Shown: piece after piece, positions 36,042 to 44,638 of the stretch
How positions within the stretch are numbered: the first letter of the stretch is position 1
How the letters are laid out: every line of letters starts with the position of its first letter
From: Acidobacteriota bacterium
Lineage (GTDB): Bacteria > Acidobacteriota > Thermoanaerobaculia > Multivoradales > Multivoraceae
Reading direction: 5' to 3'
Assembly: GCA_026707545.1 (NCBI GenBank)
Contig: JAPOWR010000001.1
Location: 1,240,001-1,304,000 of the forward strand
DNA: 64,000 nucleotides
Made by a program: the position numbers and the translations under genes
Notes under the pieces: model-generated
Database searches by the model: none
Told to the model about the DNA's origin: nothing
What the model saw: the letters and a program-made list of their open reading frames with translations, nothing else

Positions 36042-37399
36042 GGCGGCCCCTCGGGCGGCGTGTGATGGCTGTCGTAGTTGCGAAACGTCGTCGTGTCGCC
36101 GATGAAGACCAGATCTATGCTCCCCGTTTCCCCGTTCCGGTGCTTGGCGATGATCAACTGCGCCATGCCCTGCACATCGGGATCGTCCCGCTCGTACATC
36201 TCTTCCCGGTAGACGAAGACGACGATGTCGGCGTCCTGCTCGATGTTGCCCGACTCCCGGAGATCCGCGAGCTGGGGCCGGTGGTCCTTGCCCCGGCGCT
36301 CCGGAAGCCGCGAGAGCTGGGACAGCGCCACGACCGGCACATCCAGCTCCTTGGCCAGTTGTTTCAGGCCGCGTGTGATCGCTCCGATCTCCAGGTTCCG
36401 GTTCTCGTACCTGCCCCCGGCGTTCATCAACTGGAGGTAGTCCACGACCAGCAGTGCGAGGCCGTGCTGCGCCTTCAGCCTGCGCGCCTTGGAGGCGACC
36501 TCGAGTAGCGATGGATTGGCGGAATCGTCGATGAACAGACTCGAGTCCCGGCCGGCCTCCACCGCCTCGTGCAGGCGGCTCCAGTCGCGCGCGCCGAGCC
36601 GACCGCCGCGCAACCTGTGGAAGGGGATGTCGGTCGTGGAGCACAGCACCCGCATGGCGATCTCCTGCTCGTTCATCTCGAGCGAGAAGAAGCCGGCTCC
36701 CTTCTTTTCCTCGTGCGCAACGTGTGTGGCGATGTTGAGGGCCAGGCTCGTCTTCCCCATCCCCGGCCGGCCGGCGATGATGATCAGGTTGCCCGGCTGG
36801 AGACCGTGCGTCAGCCGGTCGAAGTCGACGAATCCCGTACGCAACCCGGGAAAGTCGTTCGACGAGCGCTGTTCAAGCCGCTCCACCGTCTCGCGGACCA
36901 CCTGGTCGAATGGCGCGAAGGTGCGCGATACCGCCTCCTCGCTCAGCTCCATCACGGCCTGCTCTGCACGGCCGAGGGCATCCTTCGCCTCGAGACCGCC
37001 GTCGAGCGCCGTTCGGTAGATCGTCGTACAGGCGTCGATCAGTCGCCTGCGCAGCGCCCGTTCCTTGATGATCTCGACGTAGGAGTCGACACGGCCGAGG
37101 TCCGGCAGATCCACTTCCAGCGTGGCCAGGTACGCGACGCCGCCGGCGGCGTCGAACTGGTCCCGCTGTTCCAGCCGCGCCTGCACGGTCCGCAGGTCGA
37201 TCGGGCGATCCGATTCCTGGAGCGCGAGCATCGCCTCGTACAGGAGCCGATGTCTCTCGAAGTAGTAGTCGTCCGGCTTCAGGCGCGTCGCGGTAGCCGC
37301 CAGATGCCGGTCGGCGTCGAGCAGGATCGCGGCCAGCACAGCGCGCTCCGACTCTTCGCTGTGCGGCAGGCTGTGAGTCTCCTCGACCGGGCCGCGCAC
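36038..37399 (-). CDS. dnaB: Replicative DNA helicase DnaB
   Basis: A 453-residue hexameric replication helicase. The N-terminal domain starts 'SLPHSEESERAVLAAILLDA'. The RecA-like domain has Walker A 'IIAGRPGMGKTSLALNIA', 'FFSLEMNEQEIAMRVLCSTT', Walker B 'LALLVVDYLQLMNAGGRYEN' and 'PVVALSQLSRLPERRGKDHR', then 'LADLRESGNIEQDADIVVFV'. GTG at 37399 is the start. It overlaps alr by 4 nt; dnaB-alr adjacency is common in bacteria. Confidence 0.95.
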   Translation of the reverse strand: MRGPVEETHSLPHSEESERAVLAAILLDADRHLAATATRLKPDDYYFERHRLLYEAMLALQESDRPIDLRTVQARLEQRDQFDAAGGVAYLATLEVDLPDLGRVDSYVEIIKERALRRRLIDACTTIYRTALDGGLEAKDALGRAEQAVMELSEEAVSRTFAPFDQVVRETVERLEQRSSNDFPGLRTGFVDFDRLTHGLQPGNLIIIAGRPGMGKTSLALNIATHVAHEEKKGAGFFSLEMNEQEIAMRVLCSTTDIPFHRLRGGRLGARDWSRLHEAVEAGRDSSLFIDDSANPSLLEVASKARRLKAQHGLALLVVDYLQLMNAGGRYENRNLEIGAITRGLKQLAKELDVPVVALSQLSRLPERRGKDHRPQLADLRESGNIEQDADIVVFVYREEMYERDDPDVQGMAQLIIAKHRNGETGSIDLVFIGDTTTFRNYDSHHTPPEGPP

Positions 37400-37515
37400 G
37401 ATGCGCCTAGCCTAGCCGCGAAGGCAGTCCCGTCTGCGGATTTCCGACCCGGCGTGCGAAGATGGACGGGCGCCGCCGAGCCGGGCGGAGTGCCGGTCGC
37501 GCTGCCCCTGAGACC

Positions 37516-38673
37516 ATGCTGACAAGAGAAACGCGGCACCCCCTGCGCGGTTGGCCGGAGATGGCCTGCGTAGTCCTCTGTGCCGGCGTTCTCGCCGTCG
37601 ATCCCGTCCCGGGCCAGGAACCGAAACCCGAACCCGACGCGGGCCGCGCTCCGCGGCCCGCTGTGGAGGCGGAGGCCGAAACCCGGGCGGCTGCGGAAGG
37701 AGCTGCGGAAGAAGCCGAGGACGAGCCGGTCGACCCGTGCGCCTCCGAGTACCTCGAGGGACGTTCCTGGCTCGACTGGCTCAACCTGCGCCTGCACCGG
37801 ACGGCCTGCGAAACGGCATTGTGGTTCGATCACCTGTTCGGCGACTACCGGCTCGACGAGGAACTCGAGGCGACCTACGGCCGCGCCCTGGTGGGCGTGA
37901 TCTGGGATGAGCAGTACGGCTTCGAGGACGACCTCCGCTTTCGCGCCCGCCTCCACTTCCCGAACATGGAGAGGCGCCTGAACGCTTTCATCGGTCGCGA
38001 CGACCGCGAAGACGTGCTGGAAGACGCTCAACGCCGGGGCGCCACCTCCTTGCCGCAGATGTTCGACGCCGCCGACGACGAGTGGCTGCTCGGACTCGGT
38101 TATCGGCCAATCTCCGGCGGCAACGGGGACCTCGATTTCGATGTCGGCATGAACTTCGATTTTCCGGTCGAGCCCTTCGCACGCGCCCGCTACAAGCACC
38201 GGACCTTCCTGTCGGACACGGATCTTGTGCGCTTTCGGCACAGCCTGTTCTGGGAGCGCGAGGACGGCTGGGGGCTGTCCACCCGAATCGACTACGAGCA
38301 CGCCTTCGCGGGGGGGGCGATGATGCGCTGGCGCGGTGCCGGGAAGATCACCGACATCACAGAGGGCGCGGACTGGTTCACCGAGTTGAGCTACTACCAC
38401 CGCCTGGGCCGTCGCCGCGCCATTGCCCACCAGATCGGCGCCAACGGAGAGACGGGCATGCCGGTCCCGATAGAGAACTACTTCGTCCGGCTGATCTACC
38501 GGCAGCAGATCCTCCGTGAGTGGTTCTTTCTCGAGATCGGTCCCGGCATGGCCTGGCGCCGTGAGACTCAGGGCGAACCCAGGGACTCGGTTCCCATCCT
38601 GCGTTTCGGCGTCGAAATGCTGTTCGGCGACTATCGCGGCCGGGGAACGGCCGCGCCGGTGCCGGGGAGATAG
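37516..38673 (+). CDS. Conserved-looking hypothetical, probable exported outer-membrane protein
   Basis: I do not recognise the family. The 385-residue product from ATG 37516 has a signal-like hydrophobic segment ('MACVVLCAGVLAVDPVPGQ'), an acidic Ala/Glu/Pro spacer (about 35-75) and a body in which aromatic and charged residues alternate ('DLDFDVGMNFDFPVEPFARA', 'WGLSTRIDYEHAFAGGAMMR', 'ILRFGVEMLFGDYRG'). This pattern suits an outer-membrane beta-barrel. 'SWLDWLNLRLHRTACETALW' opens the folded part. An alternative ATG lies at 37462. It is divergent from dnaB and precedes a crotonase gene by 41 bp. Confidence 0.6.
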   Translation: MLTRETRHPLRGWPEMACVVLCAGVLAVDPVPGQEPKPEPDAGRAPRPAVEAEAETRAAAEGAAEEAEDEPVDPCASEYLEGRSWLDWLNLRLHRTACETALWFDHLFGDYRLDEELEATYGRALVGVIWDEQYGFEDDLRFRARLHFPNMERRLNAFIGRDDREDVLEDAQRRGATSLPQMFDAADDEWLLGLGYRPISGGNGDLDFDVGMNFDFPVEPFARARYKHRTFLSDTDLVRFRHSLFWEREDGWGLSTRIDYEHAFAGGAMMRWRGAGKITDITEGADWFTELSYYHRLGRRRAIAHQIGANGETGMPVPIENYFVRLIYRQQILREWFFLEIGPGMAWRRETQGEPRDSVPILRFGVEMLFGDYRGRGTAAPVPGR

Positions 38674-38714
38674 AGTCTCCGCCGGCAAGGACCACCAAGG
38701 AAGCGAGGAGACGG

Positions 38715-39497
38715 ATGAGCGGCAGCGCCGCCGGAAACGGCGAAGTCACGGTTGCGGTCGGCGACGACCTGGTCGCGGAGGTGGAAATCCACCGTCCCCC
38801 CAACAACTTCTTCGACCAGGACCTGATCGCCACCCTGGCGGCGACGATCGAGGATCTCGACGAGCGCGACGACTGCCGCGCCGTCGTGCTCTGCTCGGAG
38901 GGCAAGCACTTCTGTGCCGGAGCGAACCTGAACGCGTCGCGCCCTGCCACCGGGACACCGCAGCGACACCTATACGACGAGGCAGTGCGGCTGTTCGAGA
39001 CCCGCACCCCGGTCGTTGCAGCGATCCAGGGCGCGGCCGTCGGCGGCGGTCTCGGACTGGCCCTGATGCCGGACTTTCGCGTCGCCTGCGCGGAGGCACG
39101 GTTCGCCGCGAACTTCGCGCGCCTCGGCTTCATTCAGGGCTTCGGGTTGACCGTCACCCTCCCCCGCCTGGTCGGTCGCCAGCGGGCAATGGAGCTGCTT
39201 TACACCGGCCGCCGGGTCAAGGGCGAAGAGGCGTTTCGGATCGGCCTCTGCGACGAGTTCGTCGCCCGCGAGGAAGTGCGCACACGGGCCCGGGCGCTGG
39301 CGCGTGAGATCGCGGCCTCGGCGCCGCTCGCGGTGCGATCGATCCGCCAGACGCTCCGCGGACAGCTCGCTTCGGAGATCCGCGCCGCCACCGACCACGA
39401 GAAGGTCGAGCAGGACCGCCTGCGGCAAACCGCGGACTTCGCGGAGGGCGTGCGGGCGATGACACAGCGCCGTCAGCCGCGGTTCACCGGCGCCTGA
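38715..39497 (+). CDS. Enoyl-CoA hydratase/isomerase (crotonase) family protein lacking catalytic acids
   Basis: A 260-residue crotonase-fold protein. The oxyanion-hole segments are intact ('GKHFCAGANLNAS' and 'IQGAAVGGGLGLALMPDF'), so CoA-thioester binding is likely. The two catalytic glutamates of classical enoyl-CoA hydratase are replaced: Gly in 'VGGGLGLAL' and Phe in 'FAANFARLGF'. The isomerase-type Asp after 'LGF' is also absent ('IQGFG'). It may use a different chemistry or be a thioesterase- or decarboxylase-like relative. The stop abuts the stop of feoB with no gap. Confidence 0.8.
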   Translation: MSGSAAGNGEVTVAVGDDLVAEVEIHRPPNNFFDQDLIATLAATIEDLDERDDCRAVVLCSEGKHFCAGANLNASRPATGTPQRHLYDEAVRLFETRTPVVAAIQGAAVGGGLGLALMPDFRVACAEARFAANFARLGFIQGFGLTVTLPRLVGRQRAMELLYTGRRVKGEEAFRIGLCDEFVAREEVRTRARALAREIAASAPLAVRSIRQTLRGQLASEIRAATDHEKVEQDRLRQTADFAEGVRAMTQRRQPRFTGA

Positions 39498-41426
39498 CTA
39501 GGCGCCGGCTGCCGTGGCGACGACGAAGGTCAGCCAGGCGCTCAGCCAGGCCAGGCCGTTCATGTAGGCGAACGTGAAGACGGGCCATCGCCAGCCCCCG
39601 GTCTCGCGCCGGATCACGGCCAGCGTCGACATGCACTGCATCGCGAAGGCGAAGTAGACGAGGAGGGCGAGCGCCGAAGCCCGGGACAGGAGCGGCGCGC
39701 TGCCGGCCTCTCCGCTGCCGGCGAGCAGGACGCCGAGGCCCTCCCCGTCCTGGTCTTCCTGGGCGTAGATCTGGGCGAGGGTGGCAACCATCACCTCGCG
39801 GGCGGCCTGGGAAGCGACCAGGCCGACATTGATCCGCCAGTCGAAATCCATGGGCGCGAAGACGGGTTCCAGCAGCCGGCCGGCGGAGGCCGCGTAGCTG
39901 CCTTCGAGAACCATCCGCTGGTTCTCGACGACGGAGAGGTCAGGGTCAGCCGGACGCCGCGGCAGGTTGAGCAGAAACCAGAGAACGACGCTGACGGCGA
40001 GGATGATCGTGCCCGCGCGGCGCAGGAACAGCTTCGCCCGGTCCCAGACGCCGAGGGCGATGTCGCTGGGTCGCGGTAACCGGTACGGCGGCAGTTCCAG
40101 GTAGAACGGCAGAGAGGTGCCGCGCAGGAGACCGCGCTTGAACACGGCCGCCGAGAGCAACGCGGCGCCGGTCCCCAGGAAGTAGAGGCCCATCAGCGTC
40201 AGTCCCTGCCAGGTAAAGGGACCAAGGACCGGATCGGCAGGAATGAACGCGGCGATCAGCAGAAGGTAAACGGGCAGCCGGGCCGAGCAGGTCGCGAACG
40301 GAGCAACGAGGATCGTGGTCAGTCGATCGCGTGGCGACGGGATCGTTCGGGTCGCCATGATGCCGGGCACGGCACAAGCGTAGGAGGAAAGCAGAGCGAT
40401 GAAGCAGCGGCCCTCCAGCCCGACCCAGCCCATCACGCGGTCCACGACGAACGCGGCCCGGGCCATGTAGCCGCAAGCCTCCAGGAACAGGATGACCGTG
40501 AAGAGGAGCACGATCTGAGGCAGGAAGACGATCACCGCGCCGACTCCGCGGATCACGCCGTCGGCCACGAGGCGGGTGACCGCGGTGTCCGGCAACGCCA
40601 CCAGGACCTGGTCGGCGAGGCCATCCATGAGCCCGGACAGGAAGTCCATGGCAGGCGTGGCCCAAGTGAAGATGGCCTGGAAGAAGAACGCCACGAAGGT
40701 CAGAAAGACGGCGGAACCGATGACCGGATGAAGCAGGAAGCGGTCCAGCCGCCGAGTCCAGCGATTCGGCTCCGGAGCCTGCCGGCGGCAGGCGCCCAGG
40801 ATCGTGCGCGCCCAGGCGAACCGGTCCTCCGGCGTTTTCGCCTCCGCGCCCTGGGACAGGCTGGGGCTCCCGGTCCAGTCCCAGGGTGCGCTGACCAGCG
40901 CGCCGAGATCGTCGATACCGAGGCCGCGGTTGCCGACCACTCCAAGCACCGGCACGCCGAGTTCCTGTTCGAGTTCCGCCGGATCGATCTCGCCGTGCCG
41001 CGCCTTCAGTTCGTCGATCATCGTCAGGGCGACACAGACCGGCAGGCCCAGGGCGGCTGCTTCGGCCAGCAGCGGCAAACCCCGTTCGATCGTCGTGGCG
41101 TCCACGACGACCACGACGCCGTCCGGGGCCGGCTCGCCGAAGCCACCCTCGAGCACCCGGACCGCGACCGTCTCGTCTTCCGATTGAGGCTGGAGGCTAT
41201 AGACGCCGGGCAGGTCGACCAGCCGGACATCGTCGGCGCCGAACCTCCGCTGAAGATCGCCCTCGCGACGGTCGACCGTAACGCCCGGGTAGTTCCCCGC
41301 CTTGGCCCGATGCCCGGTGAGGGCGTTGAACAGGGTCGTCTTGCCCGAGTTCGGCGCTCCCAGGATCGCGACACGCCCGGGCCGCTTCGGCGGCGCGGTC
41401 GGCCGCAAACGGACCAGCGTCGTCAC
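39498..41426 (-). CDS. feoB: Ferrous iron transport protein B
   Basis: A 642-residue iron(II) transporter. The N-terminal G-domain has G1 'GAPNSGKTTLFN', 'HRAKAGNYPGVTVDRREG' and G3 'LVDLPGVYSLQP'. The G4 position reads 'LTMIDE', with Thr where FeoB normally has Asn, which may relax guanine specificity. Membrane Gate motifs include 'GRCFIALLSSYACAVPGIMA' and 'APFATCSARLPVYLLLIAAF', with the conserved cysteines. GTG at 41426 overlaps the feoA stop as GTGA. Confidence 0.94.
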   Translation of the reverse strand: MTTLVRLRPTAPPKRPGRVAILGAPNSGKTTLFNALTGHRAKAGNYPGVTVDRREGDLQRRFGADDVRLVDLPGVYSLQPQSEDETVAVRVLEGGFGEPAPDGVVVVVDATTIERGLPLLAEAAALGLPVCVALTMIDELKARHGEIDPAELEQELGVPVLGVVGNRGLGIDDLGALVSAPWDWTGSPSLSQGAEAKTPEDRFAWARTILGACRRQAPEPNRWTRRLDRFLLHPVIGSAVFLTFVAFFFQAIFTWATPAMDFLSGLMDGLADQVLVALPDTAVTRLVADGVIRGVGAVIVFLPQIVLLFTVILFLEACGYMARAAFVVDRVMGWVGLEGRCFIALLSSYACAVPGIMATRTIPSPRDRLTTILVAPFATCSARLPVYLLLIAAFIPADPVLGPFTWQGLTLMGLYFLGTGAALLSAAVFKRGLLRGTSLPFYLELPPYRLPRPSDIALGVWDRAKLFLRRAGTIILAVSVVLWFLLNLPRRPADPDLSVVENQRMVLEGSYAASAGRLLEPVFAPMDFDWRINVGLVASQAAREVMVATLAQIYAQEDQDGEGLGVLLAGSGEAGSAPLLSRASALALLVYFAFAMQCMSTLAVIRRETGGWRWPVFTFAYMNGLAWLSAWLTFVVATAAGA

Positions 41427-41668
41427 GCGCCTGCCCGATGGACCCGGATCCGCCGCGCCTCGCTGCGGCGTAGACTGAGGAGCGCGCCGCGAAGCTCGTA
41501 CATCGCGGGGTCGCCGAGCGGTGCCCGGCGAATGAACCGTACCGGTGCTCCGGTGCAGAAGCCGATCTCCCGGAGGCGTCGGCTGTCGGCGCCGGTGCCG
41601 GTTACCTCAGCGATCTCCAACAACCGCCCGTCGCTGGCGTCGGCCACGTCGGCCAGGGTTCGGTCCAT
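41423..41668 (-). CDS. feoA: Ferrous iron transport protein A
   Basis: An 81-residue SH3-like FeoA domain: 'LLEIAEVTGTGADSRRLREI', 'GFCTGAPVRFIRRAPLGDPA' and 'MYELRGALLSLRRSEARRIR'. It assists FeoB. ATG at 41668 is chosen; the longer frame runs into the tRNA-Leu gene upstream and is spurious there. Confidence 0.9.
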   Translation of the reverse strand: MDRTLADVADASDGRLLEIAEVTGTGADSRRLREIGFCTGAPVRFIRRAPLGDPAMYELRGALLSLRRSEARRIRVHRAGA

Positions 41669-41697
41669 TTCGGACCGGGAGAGTACCAGTGACGCCG

Positions 41698-41781
41698 TGC
41701 CGGAGGTGGGATTCGAACCCACACGCCCTTAGAGGGCGGGGGATTTTAAGTCCCCTGCGTCTGCCGTTCCGCCACTCCGGC
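41698..41781 (-). tRNA. tRNA-Leu (anticodon UAA), CCA not encoded
   Basis: A class II tRNA with acceptor GCCGGAG/CTCCGGC, anticodon loop CTTAAAA, a variable arm GCCCTCTAAGGGC and T-loop TTCGAAT. The 3' end is discriminator A followed by CGG, so CCA must be added enzymatically, unlike tRNA-Leu(CAA) at 29822. It is first of three minus-strand tRNAs by coordinate. Confidence 0.92.
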
Positions 41782-41795
41782 GTGTAGGGGAAGTC

Positions 41796-41870
41796 TGGAG
41801 GCGACGGCCGGATTCGAACCGGCGAATAAGGGTTTTGCAGACCCTCGCCTTACCACTTGGCCACGTCGCC
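41796..41870 (-). tRNA. tRNA-Cys (anticodon GCA), CCA encoded
   Basis: Acceptor GGCGACG/CGTCGCC, anticodon loop with GCA, the Cys-specific discriminator U, and an encoded CCA. The T-loop is TTCGAAT. It lies between tRNA-Leu and tRNA-Gly with short spacers. Confidence 0.92.
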
Positions 41871-41911
41871 CCGGGGGACTTCGCCGCCGGTTTCGACCCG
41901 CGCGGCTCGCG

Positions 41912-41986
41912 TGGAGCGGGAAACGGGATTCGAACCCGCGACCCCAACCTTGGCAAGGTTGTGCTCTACCACTGAGCTATTCCCGC
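41912..41986 (-). tRNA. tRNA-Gly (anticodon GCC), CCA encoded
   Basis: Acceptor GCGGGAA/TTCCCGC, anticodon stem CAACC/GGTTG around a loop containing GCC, discriminator U and encoded CCA. It is the first gene of the tRNA-Gly-Cys-Leu cluster in transcription order, and feoA follows the cluster. Confidence 0.92.
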
Positions 41987-42072
41987 GCCGGAGCGAACCC
42001 GCCGGCTAACCGGCAGGCCCTGAATCGCGGAGGATACGGCTCCCTCTTCCGGACTGTCAACTCGCGGGCGAG

Positions 42073-42492
42073 CTACAGCCAGCTTCGCCGGCCCGTGTCG
42101 TCGACGGTGAACGCATCGCGATAGTGCGTGAACCGCCACTCTCCGAGCTCCGGCTGCCAGGTCGCCGCCACGACGTCGAAACGGCACGGACCGAGCCGCA
42201 ACGGCGTCCGTTCCGGGGCGCTCAGGAAGGCCTCGGCCGCGCGCACGAGGCGGCGCCGCTTTCGCCGGTCAACCGCCGCCGCCGCACCGCCGAAGCGCGG
42301 GTCGAACCGGGCCTTGACCTCGACGAAGCAGAGCGTGTCTCCGTCCATCGTAACCAGGTCCAGTTCGCCAGCCGCGGTGGCGACGTTTCGCGCCAGGATC
42401 CGGTGCCCGTTCCGCCGGAGCAGGTCCGCCGCGGCCTGCTCCGCCTCCGCACCGCTCAGGCGCGGCTCGCGCTCCTCTCCGGCGTCGCTCAT
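42073..42492 (-). CDS. yraN: YraN/UPF0102 family endonuclease-fold protein
   Basis: A 139-residue protein with the PD-(D/E)XK-like core 'AEQAAADLLRRNGHRILARN', 'GELDLVTMDGDTLCFVEVKA' and 'RRLVRAAEAFLSAPE'. The Glu-Leu-Asp and Glu-Val-Lys residues are the presumptive metal site. Its cellular function is not established. The ATG at 42492 lies 10 bp behind cysS. Confidence 0.85.
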   Translation of the reverse strand: MSDAGEEREPRLSGAEAEQAAADLLRRNGHRILARNVATAAGELDLVTMDGDTLCFVEVKARFDPRFGGAAAAVDRRKRRRLVRAAEAFLSAPERTPLRLGPCRFDVVAATWQPELGEWRFTHYRDAFTVDDTGRRSWL

Positions 42493-42502
42493 GCGGTCGC
42501 GA

Positions 42503-43936
42503 TCAGGACCGCTTCCAGCGACTACCGTCCGGCGTGTCCTCCACCACCACCCCGGCGGCCGCCAGTCCCTCGCGGAGCTGGTCGGCAGCCGCGAAGTCCC
42601 GCGCCGCCCTCGCGTCGCTCCTGGCCCGCACCAGCTTCTCCACTTCCTCATCGCTCAGGCCGCGGTCCCCGTCTCCCGACGCCGAACCGGACTCCCCCGC
42701 CCAGGCCGCTGCGTCCAGCACCCCAAGCACGTCGTCGGCTCGCTGCAACGCGCTCTCCACCCGAGGCCTGGCACCGGCCGGCAGCCCCCGGTCGATCATC
42801 CCGTTCACTTCGTGCACGAACCGGAACACCGCACCGAGGGCGGCGGATGTGTTCAGGTCGTCGGCGAGGGCGGAAGCGAAGGCCTCCTCGAACGCCGCCG
42901 CGCGGGCCTCGATGGGCGCTGTATCAGCGGCCTGTTCCGCCTCGTGGGCGAGCCGGAACCGCATGTCGTCGATCCGTTTCAGTGCTCGCTCCGCCTCCGC
43001 CACCTTGGCGAACGTGAAGTCGAGCTGTTGGCGGTAGTGCACCGAGATCAGCAGGTAGCGGATGGAACGGAACCGTAGCCCCCTGCCCTGAAGATCGCCA
43101 AGGGTGTGGCAGTTGCCGAGAGACTTGGACATCTTCTCGCCGTCGACGGTCAGGTGCTCGGAGTGGAGCCAGTACCGCGCCAGCGGGTTGCCGTTCGCCG
43201 ATTCGCTCTGGGCGATCTCGTTCTCGTGATGCGGAAACAGGTTGTCGACACCTCCGCAGTGGATGTCGAAGGTGGTGCCCAGGTACTTCTGGCTCATCGC
43301 CGAGCACTCGATGTGCCATCCTGGCCGACCGGGGCCCCACGGCGACGCCCACTCCGGCTCACCTTCCTTGGCGCCCTTCCACAGAACGAAGTCGCGCGCG
43401 TCCTCCTTGCCGTACTCGTCGCTCTGCACGCGCTCGCCTCGCCGCACCTGTTCGACGTCGATTCCGGACAACTTGCCGTAGTCGTCGTCGGCGGCGATGC
43501 GGAAGAACACCGAATCGTCGGCCCGATACGCGTATCCCGCCTCCAGGAGCTGCTCGATCATCGCGATCATCTCGTCGACGTGGGCCGTGGCCCGCGGGTA
43601 GTGCTCCACCGGCTCGATCCGAAGCGCGGACAGGTCCTCGAAGAACGATTCCACATGGGGTCGGGTGAAGTCGCCGATGTCGACGCCGGCAGAAATCGCC
43701 GCGGCGATGATCTTGTCCTCGACGTCGGTCAGGTTCATCGCCTGGGTGACGCGGTAGCCGAAGAACCTGAGGGTTCTTCGCAGCACGTCCTCGAAGACGA
43801 ACGTGCGCAGGTTGCCGATGTGGACGCGGTCGTAGACGGTCGGACCGCAGGTGTAGAGGCGAACGTGACCGGGTTCGAGCGGCTCGAATTCTTCCAGCCT
43901 TCGCCCGAGAGAGTTGTAGAGCTTCACCGGTACCAT
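42503..43936 (-). CDS. cysS: Cysteinyl-tRNA synthetase
   Basis: A 477-residue class I synthetase charging tRNA-Cys, whose gene is 2 kb away. Signatures are 'LYTCGPTVYDRVHIGNLRTF' (zinc Cys and HIGH-type HIGN), 'GRPGWHIECSAMSQKYLG', 'IHCGGVDNLFPHHENEIAQS' and 'GEKMSKSLGNC' (KMSKS). The C-terminal helical anticodon domain is present. ATG at 43936 begins 'MVPVKLYNSLGRRLEEFEP', the usual start; the longer frame is unsupported. Confidence 0.95.
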   Translation of the reverse strand: MVPVKLYNSLGRRLEEFEPLEPGHVRLYTCGPTVYDRVHIGNLRTFVFEDVLRRTLRFFGYRVTQAMNLTDVEDKIIAAAISAGVDIGDFTRPHVESFFEDLSALRIEPVEHYPRATAHVDEMIAMIEQLLEAGYAYRADDSVFFRIAADDDYGKLSGIDVEQVRRGERVQSDEYGKEDARDFVLWKGAKEGEPEWASPWGPGRPGWHIECSAMSQKYLGTTFDIHCGGVDNLFPHHENEIAQSESANGNPLARYWLHSEHLTVDGEKMSKSLGNCHTLGDLQGRGLRFRSIRYLLISVHYRQQLDFTFAKVAEAERALKRIDDMRFRLAHEAEQAADTAPIEARAAAFEEAFASALADDLNTSAALGAVFRFVHEVNGMIDRGLPAGARPRVESALQRADDVLGVLDAAAWAGESGSASGDGDRGLSDEEVEKLVRARSDARAARDFAAADQLREGLAAAGVVVEDTPDGSRWKRS

Positions 43937-44099
43937 CGAGCGACTCTCCAAGCCACCTTGAACCCGGGCCGCGCCATTCGCACCACCCACGCTACGCATT
44001 CCGAACGCCCGCCACCGGGCGCGCGGACGGCATCGGCGACAGTAGCAACGGCCACCGGAGCGGTCCAGCCACCGCCCGCCCCGGAGCGAGCCGACCACC

Positions 44100-44609
44100 T
44101 CAGAGGTCGACTTCGACCGAGCCCCCCACCCAGCTCAGGGCGAGGCGATCGCCGAACCTGTCGAAGGCCTCCTGGGAACTGAAGTCCAGACTTCCGCTGC
44201 CATTGGCGAACGCCGTGAAGCGGACGACAGCGACCGTGCCGCCGCCGTTCAGACCCGCCACCGACCCGAGATGGGTGGCGCCGACGACAAGCTGGCCTGA
44301 CGCGGATTCCTGGGCCTCAAGGCTTGGGAACACGCCGTCGTCCACCCCCTCGTAGCGCAGCAGGTTGGCGGGGAACAGGAGTTCAAAGCCCAGGCCGTAC
44401 AGATCCTGGACACCGGCGGCGTAGATTTCGACCTCGAGCGTCGGCCCCAGCACGGTGCCCCGCAGGCCGATCGACTCGTCCCCGGCCTGGCCCGCCAGGA
44501 AGCTGACACTCCGCGGCACCCGGGGAGCCGGCGCCGTCGGGCTTCCGCTCCCACCATCGCAAGCCACAAGGCCAAGCGCCACCAGAACGGCCGCCCGCGG
44601 TAGCGGCAA
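44100..44609 (-). CDS. Cohesin-like domain lipoprotein
   Basis: A 169-residue predicted lipoprotein. From a TTG at 44609 the signal 'PLPRAAVLVALGLVAC' ends in a lipobox; GGGAGAGG lies 11 nt upstream. A CTG overlapping the def stop (CTGA) is the other option. The mature part is a single beta-rich domain ('TLEVEIYAAGVQDLYGLGFE', 'LLFPANLLRYEGVDDGVF', 'GGGTVAVVRFTAFANGSGSL') resembling cohesin/type III dockerin-binding folds. No dockerin or cellulosome gene is nearby, so the partner is unknown. Confidence 0.65.
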   Translation of the reverse strand: MPLPRAAVLVALGLVACDGGSGSPTAPAPRVPRSVSFLAGQAGDESIGLRGTVLGPTLEVEIYAAGVQDLYGLGFELLFPANLLRYEGVDDGVFPSLEAQESASGQLVVGATHLGSVAGLNGGGTVAVVRFTAFANGSGSLDFSSQEAFDRFGDRLALSWVGGSVEVDL

Positions 44610-44638
44610 GCGCGTGGGCGCCTCTCCCGCCCGAGCGC

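Noticed and set aside
41669..41722. N-terminal extension of FeoA from 41722
   Set aside because: It translates part of the tRNA-Leu gene; the conserved FeoA domain begins after the ATG at 41668.
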